Of a DNA stretch of 34,494 bases, positions 7,896-15,997 are shown in pieces. Origin of the DNA: JBFXJF01 sp050175155 (GTDB taxonomy: Bacteria; Bacillota; Bacilli; Tepidibacillales; Tepidibacillaceae); the NCBI GenBank assembly GCA_050175155.1, contig JBFXJF010000024.1, forward strand, positions 1 through 34,494, read 5' to 3'. The stretch's first letter is position 1; every line of letters starts with the position of its first letter. The translations under genes and the position numbers were made by a program. The notes under the pieces were generated by a model. The model made no database searches. It was not told the DNA's origin and was given only the letters and a program-made list of their open reading frames with translations.

Positions 7896-8135
7896 ATGAC
7901 TATTAAAAAAGCAGTTTCTCAAAGAATATTACAACTATGTCAGGAGAATAATATAACACTAAATAAACTTTCAACAATATCAGGCATCACGCAATCAACT
8001 TTAAATGATGTTGTATTTGGTAAAAGCAAAAATCCAACGATTAAAACTATATACTACATTTGCTTTGGTTTAAAAATAGATATGAAAGATTTTTTCGATT
8101 CTGAATTGTTTAAAGATATAACTGATAATGATTAA
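7896..8135 (+). CDS. XRE-family repressor divergent from SLOG-1
   Basis: A 79-aa Cro/CI-type HTH protein that is almost entirely DNA-binding domain. The five-helix core runs from about residue 8 to 68, with NKLSTISGITQSTLNDVVFG as the HTH and KNPTIKTIYYICFGLKIDMKDFF as the closing helices. The start ATG follows AAAGAGG. It is transcribed away from the SLOG gene across 160 bp holding two matching operator-like sites, so it probably represses that promoter and perhaps its own. A strong terminator follows at 8207. Confidence 0.85.
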   Translation: MTIKKAVSQRILQLCQENNITLNKLSTISGITQSTLNDVVFGKSKNPTIKTIYYICFGLKIDMKDFFDSELFKDITDND

Positions 8136-8206
8136 TTTGTTATATTGAATATCATGGTCAAAATTGTGCAGTTGAATTGGAAAGTTAGTGCGGCAGTATA
8201 CGGATA

Positions 8207-8232
8207 AAAGCCTTCCATTCTTGGAAGGCTTT
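8207..8232. terminator. Strong hairpin terminator after XRE
   Basis: A perfect 10-bp stem, AAAGCCTTCC / GGAAGGCTTT, with a 6-nt loop. It is followed by a T-rich run on either strand, so it can end the XRE transcript and is potentially bidirectional. Confidence 0.8.
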
Positions 8233-8433
8233 ATGTTTGGTAAATTATATTGCTTCAGATAATAGCTCAATCTCTTCTGTCGCTGATGTTTAACGATGCT
8301 TAAAATTTTGGTGAAAATCCTGATAGGTCATAAACAATTATACGCATAATAACTATATCGCAAAATACTTATTTGCCTATAACATACACCTCAATCCAAT
8401 CTTCAACCATTCAACCTCCCAAAAACAGTAACT

Positions 8434-8465
8434 CAGTAACTCAGTCTCCTGTCACCGATAACTTT
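8434..8465. repeat. REP-like repeat (CTGTCACCG core) at an XRE break
   Basis: Identical 32-bp unit to 3494-3525 but outside the duplicated module; an extra half-unit (CAGTAACT) precedes it. The truncated XRE gene at 8473 begins immediately after it, so the repeat marks the breakpoint. Confidence 0.7.
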
Positions 8466-8472
8466 CCCTAAA

Positions 8473-8682
8473 ATGGTCTCTTTTTATGAATTAGGCGAAA
8501 GATTTCCACCATATGATATTATCAACAAACTTGCAGATTATTTTAATGTTTCAACAGATTATTTATTAGGCAGAAGTGATATTAAAAATCCGGAAAAATT
8601 GCTTAGTGATTATAGCAAATTAACCATGGAGGAGCTAAAAGAAATAGAAAAGTATATACAACAAACAAAAAATAAATCATAG
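8473..8682 (+). pseudogene. XRE regulator 3' fragment
   Basis: Encodes the second half of a small XRE repressor: SFYELGERFPPYDIINKLAD is the end of the recognition helix and following helices, then YFNVSTDYLLGRSD, the common closing motif. The N-terminal two helices are missing, and the coding sequence is joined at its 5' side to a REP-like repeat. There is no ribosome site at the first ATG. The fragment is a different XRE from those at 2672 and 29117, so it comes from another lost module. Confidence 0.75.
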
Positions 8683-8892
8683 TATTACAAAACCTTTTTA
8701 TAAACATAGTATCATCCTTTAAAAAATAAAACAAAATAATTTAATAATGTCCTTGTTTCTTTTATTTTTCAACCGAGAATTGAACTTATTATAAGTAAAA
8801 CTAAATAAAATTGACATTAAAATTCAAGCGCAGCTTAATAACTTAATTAGATAGCAACTTGGATTTGTGTGTATAGTTGAGTGAAAATCTTG

Positions 8893-8934
8893 AATATTAA
8901 CATTTTTATCCTTCTGAATGATAATGTTAATATT
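8893..8934. repeat. Perfect 12-bp inverted repeat, 18-nt loop
   Basis: Arms AATATTAACATT and AATGTTAATATT. There is no T-tract typical of a terminator, and no promoter was placed beside it. It could be an operator or a hairpin of a lost gene. Confidence 0.55.
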
Positions 8935-8950
8935 TGACTTTATTCTACAG

Positions 8951-8985
8951 GACCCGTAGGACCCGTGACAGTCACTTAAGTTATT
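8951..8985. repeat. REP-like repeat with tandem GACCCGT
   Basis: Contains two GACCCGT units followed by GACAGTCACTTAAGTTATT. The second half is close to the reverse complement of the AACTTAAGTGACTG portion of the repeats at 24263-24324, linking it to the same repeat family. Confidence 0.5.
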
Positions 8986-9138
8986 TAAGAATTATTAATT
9001 AAAAATGCTCATTAACAGTGCAAAAAATGTCTTATTGACCTTAAAGCATAGTGCATATGAATTATTTATTCATACACGCATATATTATAGTAAAATATTT
9101 TTATATTAAAATAATTTTATATTAAAATAATTTTTTGC

Positions 9139-9167
9139 TTGATAAAATTGTAAAATTAAGGTATAAT
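9139..9167 (+). promoter_or_regulatory. Promoter of the XRE-ImmA-PIN operon
   Basis: TTGATA (9139-9144), 17-nt spacer, TATAAT (9162-9167): near-consensus sigma-A promoter 84 nt upstream of the XRE start. The 5' leader includes no obvious regulatory fold. Confidence 0.75.
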
Positions 9168-9250
9168 AATTAAGCATGCTAATTAGTCAAGTGAATTTTG
9201 ATGGATAGGTGTTATGTAATATGTGGTGTATTGCATAAGGAGGAATTAAG

Positions 9251-9586
9251 ATGGAAAGTGCAAGAGTTATAGGGAACAATATTTTATTGCTTCTCAATGA
9301 GAGGAATATTACAAAAGAAGCATTTGCTGATGCGAGTGGATATTCTCTTTCAGATGTCCAAAAACTCTGTGATGCAAGACTTTTTATGACAAATGAAGAT
9401 GTAAAGGATATTGCCAAATATTTTAATGTAACTGATGAGTATTTACGAACAGATCTAGGTCTATGCGCATATAAAGGCGAAGATTTTTTGCATTGCATGG
9501 GAAGATTTAAACGACCTGAAAATAAAGACAAAATATTGGATATATTTGATATGTATTGTGACTTAAAAGAAGCTTTGTATAAATAA
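9251..9586 (+). CDS. XRE-like regulator of the ImmA/PIN operon
   Basis: A 111-aa protein with an N-terminal HTH (NILLLLNERNITKEAFADAS, then GYSLSDVQKLCD) and a DIAKYFNVTDEYL segment typical of XRE repressors. The remaining about 40 residues form a helical tail (KDKILDIFDMYCDLKEALYK). The ATG follows a consensus AAGGAGG. It is first in an operon with an ImmA-family metallopeptidase and a PIN-like protein. In ICEBs1-type circuits the ImmA peptidase cleaves the XRE repressor; the same relation is inferred here. An intergenic hairpin (9601-9633) may set the ratio between this and the downstream genes. Confidence 0.8.
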   Translation: MESARVIGNNILLLLNERNITKEAFADASGYSLSDVQKLCDARLFMTNEDVKDIAKYFNVTDEYLRTDLGLCAYKGEDFLHCMGRFKRPENKDKILDIFDMYCDLKEALYK

Positions 9587-9600
9587 GCAACTTATTTTGA

Positions 9601-9633
9601 ATGCCTAAAATAAATGAAAATTGTTTTAGGCAT
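9601..9633 (+). terminator. Intercistronic hairpin between XRE and ImmA genes
   Basis: Perfect 10-bp stem ATGCCTAAAA / TTTTAGGCAT followed by ATTTTATT. It is likely a weak terminator or attenuator that reduces immA expression relative to the repressor. An ATG at 9614 lies in its loop, which argues against that being the immA start. Confidence 0.65.
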
Positions 9634-9652
9634 ATTTTATTGTGAGGTCTGT

Positions 9653-10438
9653 ATGTCATTGGATGAAAAATTGATAAATGAGATAGAAAGATTAGTTCAA
9701 GAAATTAAAAAAGAGAATGATATTAAAAATGAAATAATACGAGATGATGTATTTTCAATTTTACAAGCTTTGAATTGTATTGTTTTATACTATCCTTTGG
9801 AAGATGAAGAAATTGATGGATGTCATATAAAGAAGCCTATCAATGACCAAATGGAGCAATTTGTATTTATTAATTCAAATAATACAAGGGAAAGACAAGC
9901 GTTTATTGCAGCACATGAGTTGGGGCATATATGGGAAGTAGATAAACGGCTAAAAAACAAATTTCCAGATGAGATTTTTAATGCTGAGGAAGTTGTTAAT
10001 AGGTTTGCAGCAGAACTTCTTATGCCTCGAAGAATATTTCAGGAAGCAATGGCTAATCAGTTGAAAAAGATGAATTATGCGGGACCCTCTATTAAAATTG
10101 CAGAAATGATAAAGCTAATTGCTTATTTAATGAATTATTTTTTTGTGCCGTTTAAATCGGTAGTATATAGGTTAAATGAAATTGGTAAACTTGACGAAAA
10201 ATATAATGATATTATTTTAGAGTTTAAAGATAGCGATTTTCTTAAAGAGTTAATAAAGACGGAGCAATACACGCGTCTAGGCATTACAAATAAACTTCGC
10301 AGTATGGATAACTTGCCGGAACTTTTATTAGAGGCTGAAAAAAGAAAAATATTTAATGCAAATAAGCTGAAGAATATCCGAAATGATTTTGATATAAAAC
10401 ATATTGATGAATCATTTAATGAAGATGTTGAATTCTAA
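9653..10438 (+). CDS. ImmA/IrrE-family metallopeptidase
   Basis: A 261-aa protein with the zinc-peptidase motif AAHELGHIWE (HELGH at residues 88-92) and downstream NRFAAELLMP, which supplies the third ligand Glu, as in ImmA/IrrE. The preceding strand QFVFINSN and ERQAFIAAHE are typical of the family. The ATG at 9653 follows TGAGGT and avoids the hairpin; an upstream in-frame ATG at 9614 is less likely. The C-terminal 130 residues are helical, without a recognised domain. The next gene starts 11 nt downstream. The likely role is proteolysis of the upstream XRE repressor in response to stress. Confidence 0.85.
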   Translation: MSLDEKLINEIERLVQEIKKENDIKNEIIRDDVFSILQALNCIVLYYPLEDEEIDGCHIKKPINDQMEQFVFINSNNTRERQAFIAAHELGHIWEVDKRLKNKFPDEIFNAEEVVNRFAAELLMPRRIFQEAMANQLKKMNYAGPSIKIAEMIKLIAYLMNYFFVPFKSVVYRLNEIGKLDEKYNDIILEFKDSDFLKELIKTEQYTRLGITNKLRSMDNLPELLLEAEKRKIFNANKLKNIRNDFDIKHIDESFNEDVEF

Positions 10439-10449
10439 AGGGGAATGCC

Positions 10450-11058
10450 ATGGGATTAAACAAAAGAGAAGTAGTCATAGATGCGGATTTTTTTAATAAA
10501 TTTACAGAAAAAGATCCATCAGGAGTATTATTTTTAATGATAATGGATGAAATGAATACGATGCCAGTAATGCATGAGTATGTGTACTCAGATGAATTAA
10601 TGGGAAATATAACTACTGCAGGGCTGGTAAAGATGGGACATATTAAGATTTATAAATATCAAGATTATATAAATAAAAATAACGAAACAGATTATAAAGA
10701 AAAATTTAGAAGGGCGTATAAAGATTTTAATTATGAGGATTTCGCTGGTGATGTTTTTACTTATAGACAATGCCAACAAAGTTTGGGTGAAATCAGATCA
10801 ACATTAATGGCGTGGTATATGAATATTGGTATTTTCATGTCGGACGATGGGGGTGCAAAACAATATATTGAAACCAAATTAAATAGTGCAAAACGTAGAA
10901 TCAATGTGTACAATGTTTATGATACATTGCATCAAATTGCTTTGAAGGACACAAGAAATGTCAAGTGGACAGATATTAAGGCAACTGCGAAATCTTCGTT
11001 TGAATTTTCTTTGGACAAGTATACTGAAATACGTAATCTTTGGTGCAAGCAAAAATAA
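10450..11058 (+). CDS. PIN-like protein, third gene of XRE-ImmA operon
   Basis: A 202-aa protein that I read as a diverged PIN nuclease. Acidic positions in PIN order are Asp11 in VVIDADFFN, Glu43 in MHEYV, Glu114 in LGEIRSTLMAW, and Asp132/133 in IFMSDDGGAKQYIE, where the SDDGGAK pattern is typical of the end of PIN domains. It starts 11 nt after the ImmA stop with GGGG as ribosome site, so it is co-transcribed. An RNase toxin held in check by XRE and released by the ImmA peptidase is the natural inference. The assignment rests on motif spacing only; a structural comparison would decide it. Confidence 0.6.
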   Translation: MGLNKREVVIDADFFNKFTEKDPSGVLFLMIMDEMNTMPVMHEYVYSDELMGNITTAGLVKMGHIKIYKYQDYINKNNETDYKEKFRRAYKDFNYEDFAGDVFTYRQCQQSLGEIRSTLMAWYMNIGIFMSDDGGAKQYIETKLNSAKRRINVYNVYDTLHQIALKDTRNVKWTDIKATAKSSFEFSLDKYTEIRNLWCKQK

Positions 11059-11063
11059 GTTAA

Positions 11064-11264
11064 TTATAAGTTAATTTCTAAAAATAATGCATTTTTTGAG
11101 AGGCTGTAATTATTGAAACCCCAACGGAAAATAGAACAAGTTTTATATTCTCGTCCTTTTCCTTGTACAATATCATTATAGCTTTCTAAAACAAGTTTCC
11201 TTATTTGTTTTTCATTTTCATTCAATTCATTTTGATATTCTTGTAACTTTCTTTCTGGAATCAT
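11064..11264 (-). CDS. Small uncharacterised protein (66 aa)
   Basis: Starts MIPERKLQEYQNELNENEKQ with a good AGGTG ribosome site 6 nt upstream, and is amphipathic and helical for the first 45 residues. The last 20 residues (after GKGREYKT) look out of character, suggesting the original 3' end was replaced or shifted. It ends 5 nt from the convergent PIN-like gene. No family is recognised. Confidence 0.45.
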   Translation of the reverse strand: MIPERKLQEYQNELNENEKQIRKLVLESYNDIVQGKGREYKTCSIFRWGFNNYSLSKNALFLEINL

Positions 11265-11400
11265 GTTCATCACCTCACAAATACTAAAGGATTCTTTCTA
11301 ACACCAATAAACACTATAATACAAACTTTTACAAGTTATATTTAATAAACTTTTGAAATTAGATTTTAGTAGTATATCGTAAAACATAAATTTTGCCCCA

Positions 11401-11490
11401 TAATAAATTAAATTATTAGTCCCTTTTCCTGTTGTACTATAAATATCAGAAGGAACTGCCCTGCAGCTTCAACCGTCACCCTTTTACTGT
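11401..11490 (-). pseudogene. dprA: Scar of a second dprA gene
   Basis: Two pieces of dprA joined by an internal deletion. 11401-11459 matches the region around 13731-13785 of dprA (encoding STTGKGTNNLIYYG), and 11460-11490 matches 14139-14170 (encoding the KRVTVEAA region). The junction has a short GCAG-type microhomology. It differs from the main dprA at several bases, so it is an older or independent copy. Here the GKGTNN frame is intact, whereas the main dprA has an extra A at that point. The last codons and the stop of the neighbouring DUF3850 gene (11476) are supplied by this scar. Confidence 0.8.
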
Positions 11491-11742
11491 ATGAAGAACA
11501 ATATACTCAATAAAATCAAATCCAAAAACAACATAATTATCTTTTTGCTCATAGTCTGTAATATAAATAATTTTGCCTTTAACTTTTCTGCCAGTATATG
11601 TACCTTTTTCATTATTCCACTCATTTAAATATATATAGTCCCCTACTTGAAAGTTTCTATCATTTTTTCTTATTTCAAATGCTTTTTCCTTATTTATTAC
11701 ATGTTCAAAATAACATGAATTTATTTTTAGATTATGAATCAT
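11476..11742 (-). CDS. DUF3850 / ASCH-like domain protein
   Basis: An 88-aa protein of DUF3850 type, a small PUA/ASCH-like beta-barrel family. Key segments are HNLKINSCYFEHVINKEKAF, FEIRKNDRNFQVGDYIYLNE, and a GRKVKGKIIYITDY strand pair. The ATG at 11742 follows AAAGGATG. The C-terminal residues VLHTVKG and the stop come from a dprA scar, so the native end has been replaced. It clusters with another ASCH protein and a GNAT-fusion gene on the same strand. ASCH-like proteins are predicted RNA or modified-base binders; no specific role can be assigned. Confidence 0.75.
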   Translation of the reverse strand: MIHNLKINSCYFEHVINKEKAFEIRKNDRNFQVGDYIYLNEWNNEKGTYTGRKVKGKIIYITDYEQKDNYVVFGFDFIEYIVLHTVKG

Positions 11743-11823
11743 ACTCGTCATCCTTTTGCTGTCATTATTTTTCTTAATAAATTTAATGAATTCCTGATAA
11801 AAATATTAATTGCTTCATAATCT

Positions 11824-12204
11824 TTATACCTCAGTATAACAAAATGATTGAGGAGCTACTTTTATAGAATTGTCATAGGCCGATAAATCTAAAGGCTTGT
11901 CATATTTTTTACAGCTTTTTATTTTAATAGCGAAACCTTGATCTCTACCTTCAAAATATTCATTAAAATAACTTTTAGATATACCTGAATAACCTTTTGT
12001 TTGTTTCCATAGTTCCTTAGGATTGTTCATAATAATGTCCCCTATTTCAAATTCTCCGACAACTTTTCCATAAGGTTTGGTTGCATAGACTACAACCGTA
12101 GAAATATCATTCCTTTTGAAAATCACTTTTCTATATTCAAATCTCTTTATACCTGAAAAAATTCGTTCTACAAACTCTGGTCTAATTGATAATATAACCT
12201 TCAT
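11824..12204 (-). CDS. ASCH-domain protein
   Basis: A 126-aa ASCH-domain protein: MKVILSIRPEFVERIFSGIK followed by FEYRKVIF (the conserved ExRK-type segment), VVVYATKPYGKVVGEFEIGD, and GYSGISKSYFNEYFEGRDQG. ASCH domains belong to the PUA superfamily and are expected to bind RNA or modified nucleotides. The start lies inside the 3' end of the upstream GNAT-fusion gene (23-nt overlap), so the two are translationally coupled and likely act together. Confidence 0.8.
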   Translation of the reverse strand: MKVILSIRPEFVERIFSGIKRFEYRKVIFKRNDISTVVVYATKPYGKVVGEFEIGDIIMNNPKELWKQTKGYSGISKSYFNEYFEGRDQGFAIKIKSCKKYDKPLDLSAYDNSIKVAPQSFCYTEV

Positions 12205-13228
12205 TTACCTCACCTAACTCTATTATTTTTTTAAATTCTTTATCTGATAAAGGATTTACCATAATATGTTGTTGCCTATCTATTCCAACTTTTTCAATCA
12301 GTTCTTTTCGAATAATTCTTTTTGGAAAAGCAAAATTATATAACATTTTTATAATATATGGATAACTTTTTGTATGCCAAAATCCTGTTAATTCGTCTTT
12401 TGTAAAGACTGTCCCTTTTCCACAGTAATCTATAAAACTCACCAAACTAGTAAACTCAGAAATATGCTTTTTCTCAATCATTGTACATACTGATGTCGCA
12501 ACTGAACTATATTCTGCACTTTTACCAAGGTCAGCAGTACGATAAATTACAATCAAATCACCTACATTTACATCATTAACTCCAGTCATTGCTGTTAAAT
12601 ATACTTTCTCAATAGTATTTGTAAAAGATAGATCTTCGACTATATGTGATATCTCTGTATGTAACTTGGAATCAGGAAAAAGTTTTGTATGGTACTTGGG
12701 ATAAATAGATAGTAAATATTTATTTTTTCCTTTTGTCTCTATCCTAGGAAAGACTTTATATGGATTGTGTACAATATCCAATGTTTTATGATAAACTAAT
12801 TCGCCATTGTTTTTTATTCCCCAATACTTAAAACCAAACTTTTCAAATAAAGCGTTCAATCTTTCTTGCTTATCAAAAAGAGTGACATATGTCTCATCAA
12901 ATCCTTCTTTTATCATCTTGTTAAGAGCAATGCCTATAAACCTTTCTCCAAGTACAGTACCATGGGCGTCTATTTTGAATGTACCAATTTTCAAACGTCT
13001 TTTTTTACATAACGGAGGGGAAATATTATTATCTCCTTCTTCTTCATCTTTTAAATATAAAAAACCCGAAAGTTCTGGAGTACGAAGAACATACACCTTT
13101 TCTCTTTGTTCAGCCTTTTTTACAAACCAATTCCTAAAACCTTGGTAATCATCAATTAGAGAACGAAAAAAATCTTCATCAACATTTAACTCAGAAAATG
13201 GGACAAACTCTATTGCATCCTTTTTCAA
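12182..13228 (-). CDS. GNAT acetyltransferase fused to a PUA/EVE-like domain
   Basis: A 348-aa protein. Residues about 60-140 look like a GNAT fold (ELSGFLYLKDEE, then LKIGTFKIDAH, LGERFIGIALNKMIKEGFDE, FEKFGFKYWG). The C-terminal half contains strands such as VNVGDLIVIYRTAD that resemble EVE/PUA-type nucleic-acid binding, followed by a helical end (RIIRKELIEKVGID). The start is taken as TTG at 13228, 8 nt after AGGGGAG; a further-upstream ATG lacks a ribosome site. It is co-transcribed with an ASCH and a DUF3850 gene. Together these suggest a small RNA- or tRNA-modifying or conflict-related unit; this is inference. Confidence 0.65.
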   Translation of the reverse strand: MKKDAIEFVPFSELNVDEDFFRSLIDDYQGFRNWFVKKAEQREKVYVLRTPELSGFLYLKDEEEGDNNISPPLCKKRRLKIGTFKIDAHGTVLGERFIGIALNKMIKEGFDETYVTLFDKQERLNALFEKFGFKYWGIKNNGELVYHKTLDIVHNPYKVFPRIETKGKNKYLLSIYPKYHTKLFPDSKLHTEISHIVEDLSFTNTIEKVYLTAMTGVNDVNVGDLIVIYRTADLGKSAEYSSVATSVCTMIEKKHISEFTSLVSFIDYCGKGTVFTKDELTGFWHTKSYPYIIKMLYNFAFPKRIIRKELIEKVGIDRQQHIMVNPLSDKEFKKIIELGEVNEGYIIN

Positions 13229-13390
13229 AATGAACACTCCCCTCTTATATTTATTTAACATAATTATATCAAACATGTGTTCGATAATCAAGTTGTTAAT
13301 GATTAATTTAGTTCAGTCTATAGCAAATATTATACACCTTATGTAGGATGACTTCAACGATACCTTCCACCTTCTTCAACAGTTGATGTT

Positions 13391-14443
13391 TTATACCCCC
13401 TTCACAGCCCCAAACCTTCCCCCAGACAATGCCCTTATTAATCCTTCAATCTCTAAACTTGTAATATACTCAATTAAACAAGAGGGACTTATTTGACTTG
13501 CTTTTGAAATTTCGTCTATTGTTTTTTCTTCACCCTTTAGGCATGATATAATTTTAATTTCAATTTCATTTAAATTCCTATTATTTAATGATTTTCTGGT
13601 TTCAGTGTTACAGTTCTTTTTTTCATAATCAACTCCTTTGTCATCCACACTATTTTTCATGAAATCATCAATAAACCTTAAATTATCACTCAGTAACTGT
13701 CTGGGATTCAAAAAAACTTCTGCTCCTTTATAGATTAAGTTATTTGTTCCTTTTCCCTGTTATGCTATATATATCAGAGGGAACTGCGATAACCTTTTTT
13801 CCTTGGCTTTTAGCAATATCTGCTGTTATTAAGGCGCCACTGTTTTCAGAAGCTTCGACTATTAGCACCTTTTCACTCCAACTGCATATGAGGTAATTTC
13901 TCCTTGGAAAATGTTCAGGTCTTGCCTTAACACCAGGTGCATATTCAGAAATAACCATTCCATTTTCAATAATGCTTTCCATTAGTTTATCATGTTCCTT
14001 TGGATAGCATATATCTAGGCCATTTCCTAAAAATGCAATAGTATAACCTCCCGCATTAATACAAGCGGTGTGGGCGTAACCATCTATTCCTTTTGCCATT
14101 CCGCTTATTACACTTATATCATTTGCAGCTAAAAACTCTGCAGCTTCAACCGTCACCCTTTTACCGTATAAAGAACATCGTCTTGAGCCAACTATTGCTA
14201 CCCTAGGCTTATTTAAAATAATACCTTTATAATATAACAATATCGGCATTTCATTATAGTTAAATGCAATATTTTTATATGCTTCATCGTTACAAGTTAA
14301 TATATTAATATTTTCTTTTAATGTTGCATCGACAATTCTATTAGATTCACTAAGTAATTTATTATTAGCAATTATTTTAGCAGTCTTTTTGCAATGACAG
14401 GCCCTATTCCATTCAATTGAGACAACCAAATCCAATATTCCAT
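13391..14443 (-). pseudogene. dprA: dprA (DNA-protecting protein), broken by two frameshifts
   Basis: DprA loads RecA on incoming single-stranded DNA during transformation. The true start is ATG 14443 (MEYWIWLSQLNGIGPVIAKR) with AGGAG overlapping the yifB stop, but this frame ends at a TAA (14372-14374). The Rossmann core (VGSRRCSLYGKR, SGMAKGIDGYAH, FLGNGLDICYPKEH, SENSGALITADIA) continues in another frame up to 13740. A second shift, an extra A in the GGGAAAAGG run (13751-13754), moves the winged-helix C-terminus (13391 to about 13750) into a third frame. The N-terminal helical domain is also shorter than usual. The frame of the 11401 scar supports the extra-A interpretation. Sequencing error could explain one lesion but hardly both. 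Confidence 0.85.
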
Positions 14444-14452
14444 ATACATCTC

Positions 14453-15988
14453 CTAGACAACTGTCATATACATACTTTCTTTATCTAAATCTCGTGCCAT
14501 TAATGCTAATAATATATCCTTTTTCCTTATTTTCTCCGACCCGTCCATGTCCGCAAATGTCCTTGCTACCTTTAAATATTTATGAAATGACCTAGCGCTA
14601 TAGTTAAATCTATCATAAGCAAGTTGCAGTACTTTTCTGCTATCTTCCTCTAAAGTACAATATTCTTTAATCAGCGATTGACCCATTTGGGCATTGCAAT
14701 TAATTTTCTCTAATTTTTCATATCTTTTATTTTGAATATTTCTTGCATATTCAACTTTAGCTCTTAATTCAGAAGAACTTGTTTTATTTGAAAAGTTGCT
14801 TAAATTTATAAAATCAACAGTCTGCACATACTTTTGAATATCAATTCTATCTGCAATAGGACCAGATATTTTTTGTCTGTATTTGAGCACTTCATAATCA
14901 GTACATTTGCATTTTTTATTGCCATAGTAGCCACATGGGCATGGATTCATTGCTGCAATCAACATGAAATTCGCAGGATAGGTATTAGTGGTTCTTACTC
15001 TTGAAATAGTAACCTTTCTATCTTCCATTGGCTGTCTTAATGAGTCTAAAGTTTTTTTGCTGAATTCAGTTATTTCATCAAGAAATAATAATCCATTATG
15101 GGCAAGAGATATTTCTCCCGGAGTTGCATTGTTCCCGCCTCCAATAAGAGAATTAAGAGAGGCATTATGATGAGGAGATCTGAAAGGTCTGTATTCTATA
15201 AGGCTTTTATTTCCTTTCATCAACCCAGCAACACTATATATCTTAGTTACTTCTAGTGCTTCATTTTCAGTCATGCTTGGTAATATTGTGGGAATTCTTT
15301 GCGCAATCATTGATTTACCGCAACCCGGAGGACCTATCATGAGCATGTTATGCCCACCAGCAGCAGCTATGACAATAAAATCAATTAAAGCATCCTGTCC
15401 TTGAACTTCATTAAAATCTATTTCATAATCATGATTTTTTTCAATATCACTGATGCTAATATTGGGTAAATAGTCCTTTTTATTCTCTAAAAATTTAACA
15501 ACATCAATTAATGAATTAAATCCAAAAACATTAATACCTTTAACTATTGACGCTTCCTTTATATTAGCCGTAGAAACAATAATATTTTCAATTCCTGCGT
15601 TTTGAGCAGCTATAACCATAGGAAGGATGCCGTTACATGCTCTAATTTTGGCATTTAGGGATAGTTCCCCAAAATATGCGAACTGTTCTTTTCTTTTAAC
15701 CACAAGTTGTCCAGTTTCAATAAGCAATCCTATTGCAATAGGCAAATCAAAATGAGAACCGCTCTTTTTTAAATCAGAGGGAGCTAAATTAATTACTATT
15801 TTTTCTTCTGGAAACACAAACTTTCCATCAACAATAGCTGATTCAACCCTCTCCCTAGCTTCCTTCACTGCAGTGTCACCAAGCCCTACTATAGAAAACA
15901 TAGGTTGTCCGTATAAGGTTTTAGTTTCAACATCTACAATATATCCATCAACACCTGATATTGCACAGCTTTTTACAATTGAAGCCAT
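14453..15988 (-). CDS. comM: YifB/ComM-family Mg-chelatase-like ATPase
   Basis: A 511-aa AAA+ ATPase of the YifB/ComM family; ComM is a branch-migration helicase in natural transformation. The N-terminal Lon-protease-like domain is visible in the first 180 residues (VKEARERVESAIV, INLAPSDLKKSG, LPIAIGLL), Walker A in MIGPPGCGKSM, GLLFLDEITEF as Walker B, and PCPCGYYGNKKCKC as the family zinc motif. The start ATG 15988 follows AGGTG; the upstream GTG is rejected. It is directly followed by dprA, the usual order in Bacillota. It is preceded without gap by a RAYT gene whose stop lies within the yifB leader. It looks intact. Confidence 0.9.
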   Translation of the reverse strand: MASIVKSCAISGVDGYIVDVETKTLYGQPMFSIVGLGDTAVKEARERVESAIVDGKFVFPEEKIVINLAPSDLKKSGSHFDLPIAIGLLIETGQLVVKRKEQFAYFGELSLNAKIRACNGILPMVIAAQNAGIENIIVSTANIKEASIVKGINVFGFNSLIDVVKFLENKKDYLPNISISDIEKNHDYEIDFNEVQGQDALIDFIVIAAAGGHNMLMIGPPGCGKSMIAQRIPTILPSMTENEALEVTKIYSVAGLMKGNKSLIEYRPFRSPHHNASLNSLIGGGNNATPGEISLAHNGLLFLDEITEFSKKTLDSLRQPMEDRKVTISRVRTTNTYPANFMLIAAMNPCPCGYYGNKKCKCTDYEVLKYRQKISGPIADRIDIQKYVQTVDFINLSNFSNKTSSSELRAKVEYARNIQNKRYEKLEKINCNAQMGQSLIKEYCTLEEDSRKVLQLAYDRFNYSARSFHKYLKVARTFADMDGSEKIRKKDILLALMARDLDKESMYMTVV

Positions 15989-15997
15989 AGTAATCAC

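Larger units (their letters stand above)
8683..9138. other. Gene-free stretch with palindrome and REP-like repeat
   Basis: No coding sequence is supported. It holds a perfect 12-bp inverted repeat (8893-8904 AATATTAACATT with 8923-8934 AATGTTAATATT) and a REP-like sequence at 8951-8985. The rest is AT-rich with no recognisable remnant. Confidence 0.6.

Noticed and set aside
12807..13148. 113-codon plus-strand frame
   Set aside because: Antisense to the GNAT-fusion gene, without start signals.
13751..13754. Programmed frameshift in dprA
   Set aside because: The A4 run is short, DprA is not known to be frameshift-encoded, and a second lesion exists near the 5' end.
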